Source: Opitutales bacterium (GTDB lineage Bacteria; Verrucomicrobiota; Verrucomicrobiia; Opitutales; T3Sed10-336). From it: a stretch of DNA of 7,860 nucleotides. The stretch lies in contig SLOW01000247.1 of assembly GCA_007132315.1 (NCBI GenBank), positions 1 to 7,860 of the forward strand, given 5' to 3'. The notes below the pieces were generated by a model that had not been told where the DNA came from, ran no database searches, and saw only the letters and a list, made by a program, of their open reading frames with translations. The translations under genes and the position numbers were made by a program. Shown here in pieces: positions 7,562 to 7,860 of the stretch; within the stretch, counting starts at the first letter, position 1, and each line of letters begins with the position of its first letter.

Positions 7562-7710
7562 AAACCCATACCGGGCGGCCGGTCCTCCCACTGGGCCGGC
7601 CGGTTCCACGGGATGGAGGAATCGTCCGGATCGTGGGTGGCGCAACCGCCGAGGATGAACGCGGCGGCGAGCAGGATGGCGGCTCCGATATGTCTCAACC
7701 TGTTGATCAT
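7558..7710 (-). CDS. Small lipoprotein, 50 residues
   Basis: ATG 7710 to TGA 7558 encodes 50 residues. The start is a basic n-region (MINRLRH), then a hydrophobic core (IGAAILLAAAFIL) and a lipobox LGGC with the acylated cysteine at residue 23. This predicts signal peptidase II cleavage and a mature lipopeptide of only 28 residues. The +2 residue is Ala, not Asp, which by the E. coli rule favours outer-membrane sorting. The mature part reads as an acidic linker (DPDD) and then a Trp/Pro-rich tail (PWNRPAQWEDRPPGMGF). No enzymatic domain could fit. Its ATG shares an A with the TGA of the upstream gene (TGATG), and its TGA overlaps a candidate rsmI TTG, so translation is probably coupled across all three genes. 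There is no strong Shine-Dalgarno. The function is unknown; a similar short tail on Verrucomicrobial lipoproteins is only my impression. Confidence 0.8.
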   Translation of the reverse strand: MINRLRHIGAAILLAAAFILGGCATHDPDDSSIPWNRPAQWEDRPPGMGF

Positions 7711-7860
7711 CAGTTGTAACGAGCCTGGGTCACGCGAACGTTGTCACCCGTGCGGATAGTCTGATCGGCTCGCACGACCTGGGCGACACTTTCGGTGGGT
7801 TCCGCACGCGAGACGCGCACTCGGGCGACAAAGTTGCCGTCGCGGTGAATCATGAGTTCG
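7710..7860 (-). CDS. C-terminal end of an unidentified protein (5' part outside window)
   Basis: An open minus-strand frame enters at 7859 and runs 49 codons to the TGA at 7712-7710. The visible peptide begins ELMIHRDGNFVARVRVSR and continues through a segment with ESVAQVV and TIRTGDNVRV before ending QARYN. The alternation of short beta-like strands (MIHRDGNFVARVRV), a helix-like ESVAQVV stretch and a late G-D-x-V-x-V strand is reminiscent of small beta-barrel domains at the C-terminus of envelope proteins, such as the end of FlgT-type proteins. This is only a resemblance and the family is not identified. The TGATG overlap with the lipoprotein gene and the G/C-rich third positions support real coding. 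Confidence 0.72.
   Translation of the reverse strand, partial: ELMIHRDGNFVARVRVSRAEPTESVAQVVRADQTIRTGDNVRVTQARYN

Noticed and set aside
7298..7759. Plus-strand open frames opposite rsmI and the lipoprotein
   Set aside because: They are antisense to conserved RsmI motifs, contain no recognisable domain, and run across three minus-strand genes.
1..7860. CRISPR arrays, tRNA or rRNA genes, insertion sequences, integrase sites, or a novel defence or mobile system
   Set aside because: I saw no spaced direct repeats, no tRNA- or rRNA-like segments, no transposase or integrase motifs and no shift in codon use. Apart from the small unknown genes listed, the window is ordinary housekeeping DNA.

Overview
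The window is a GC-rich stretch of bacterial chromosome holding housekeeping genes plus three small envelope-related or unassigned genes. It shows no sign of a mobile element, phage, CRISPR array or toxin-antitoxin module. Coding density is high, and all genes share the same GC-rich third-position codon use. The proteins match the usual bacterial forms of RpoC, HrpA and RsmI, so the organism is a Gram-negative-type bacterium. RpoC has a long insertion in the trigger loop, as in Proteobacteria, Bacteroidetes and the PVC group. Its second zinc-finger cysteines are all gone, and a tiny lipoprotein ends in a WNRPAQWE-type tail. Together these make me lean towards Verrucomicrobiota or a relative. 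This is an inference, not something the window proves.

Layout on the plus strand: (1) the 3' two-thirds or less of rpoC (1-1990), entering from the left edge, followed by a stem-loop; (2) a lone secreted, arginine-rich protein of unknown function (2118-2687); (3) hrpA, a full-length 1315-residue DEAH-box RNA helicase (2804-6751). A 60-base gap then separates hrpA from a convergent minus-strand cluster. In transcription order, that cluster holds the last 49 codons of an unidentified protein (entering at 7860), a 50-residue lipoprotein (7710-7558) and rsmI (about 7561-6812), the 16S rRNA C1402 ribose methyltransferase. These three genes overlap end to start (TGATG, then TTGA), so they are very probably one translationally coupled operon.

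Functionally the window is about transcription and translation: RNA polymerase, an RNA helicase linked to ribosome rescue and mRNA processing, and an rRNA modification enzyme. I did not find a new multi-gene system. The most notable points are the RpoC without zinc-finger-2 cysteines, the 28-residue mature lipoprotein wedged in front of rsmI, and the arginine-rich exported protein with a possible near-leaderless promoter.
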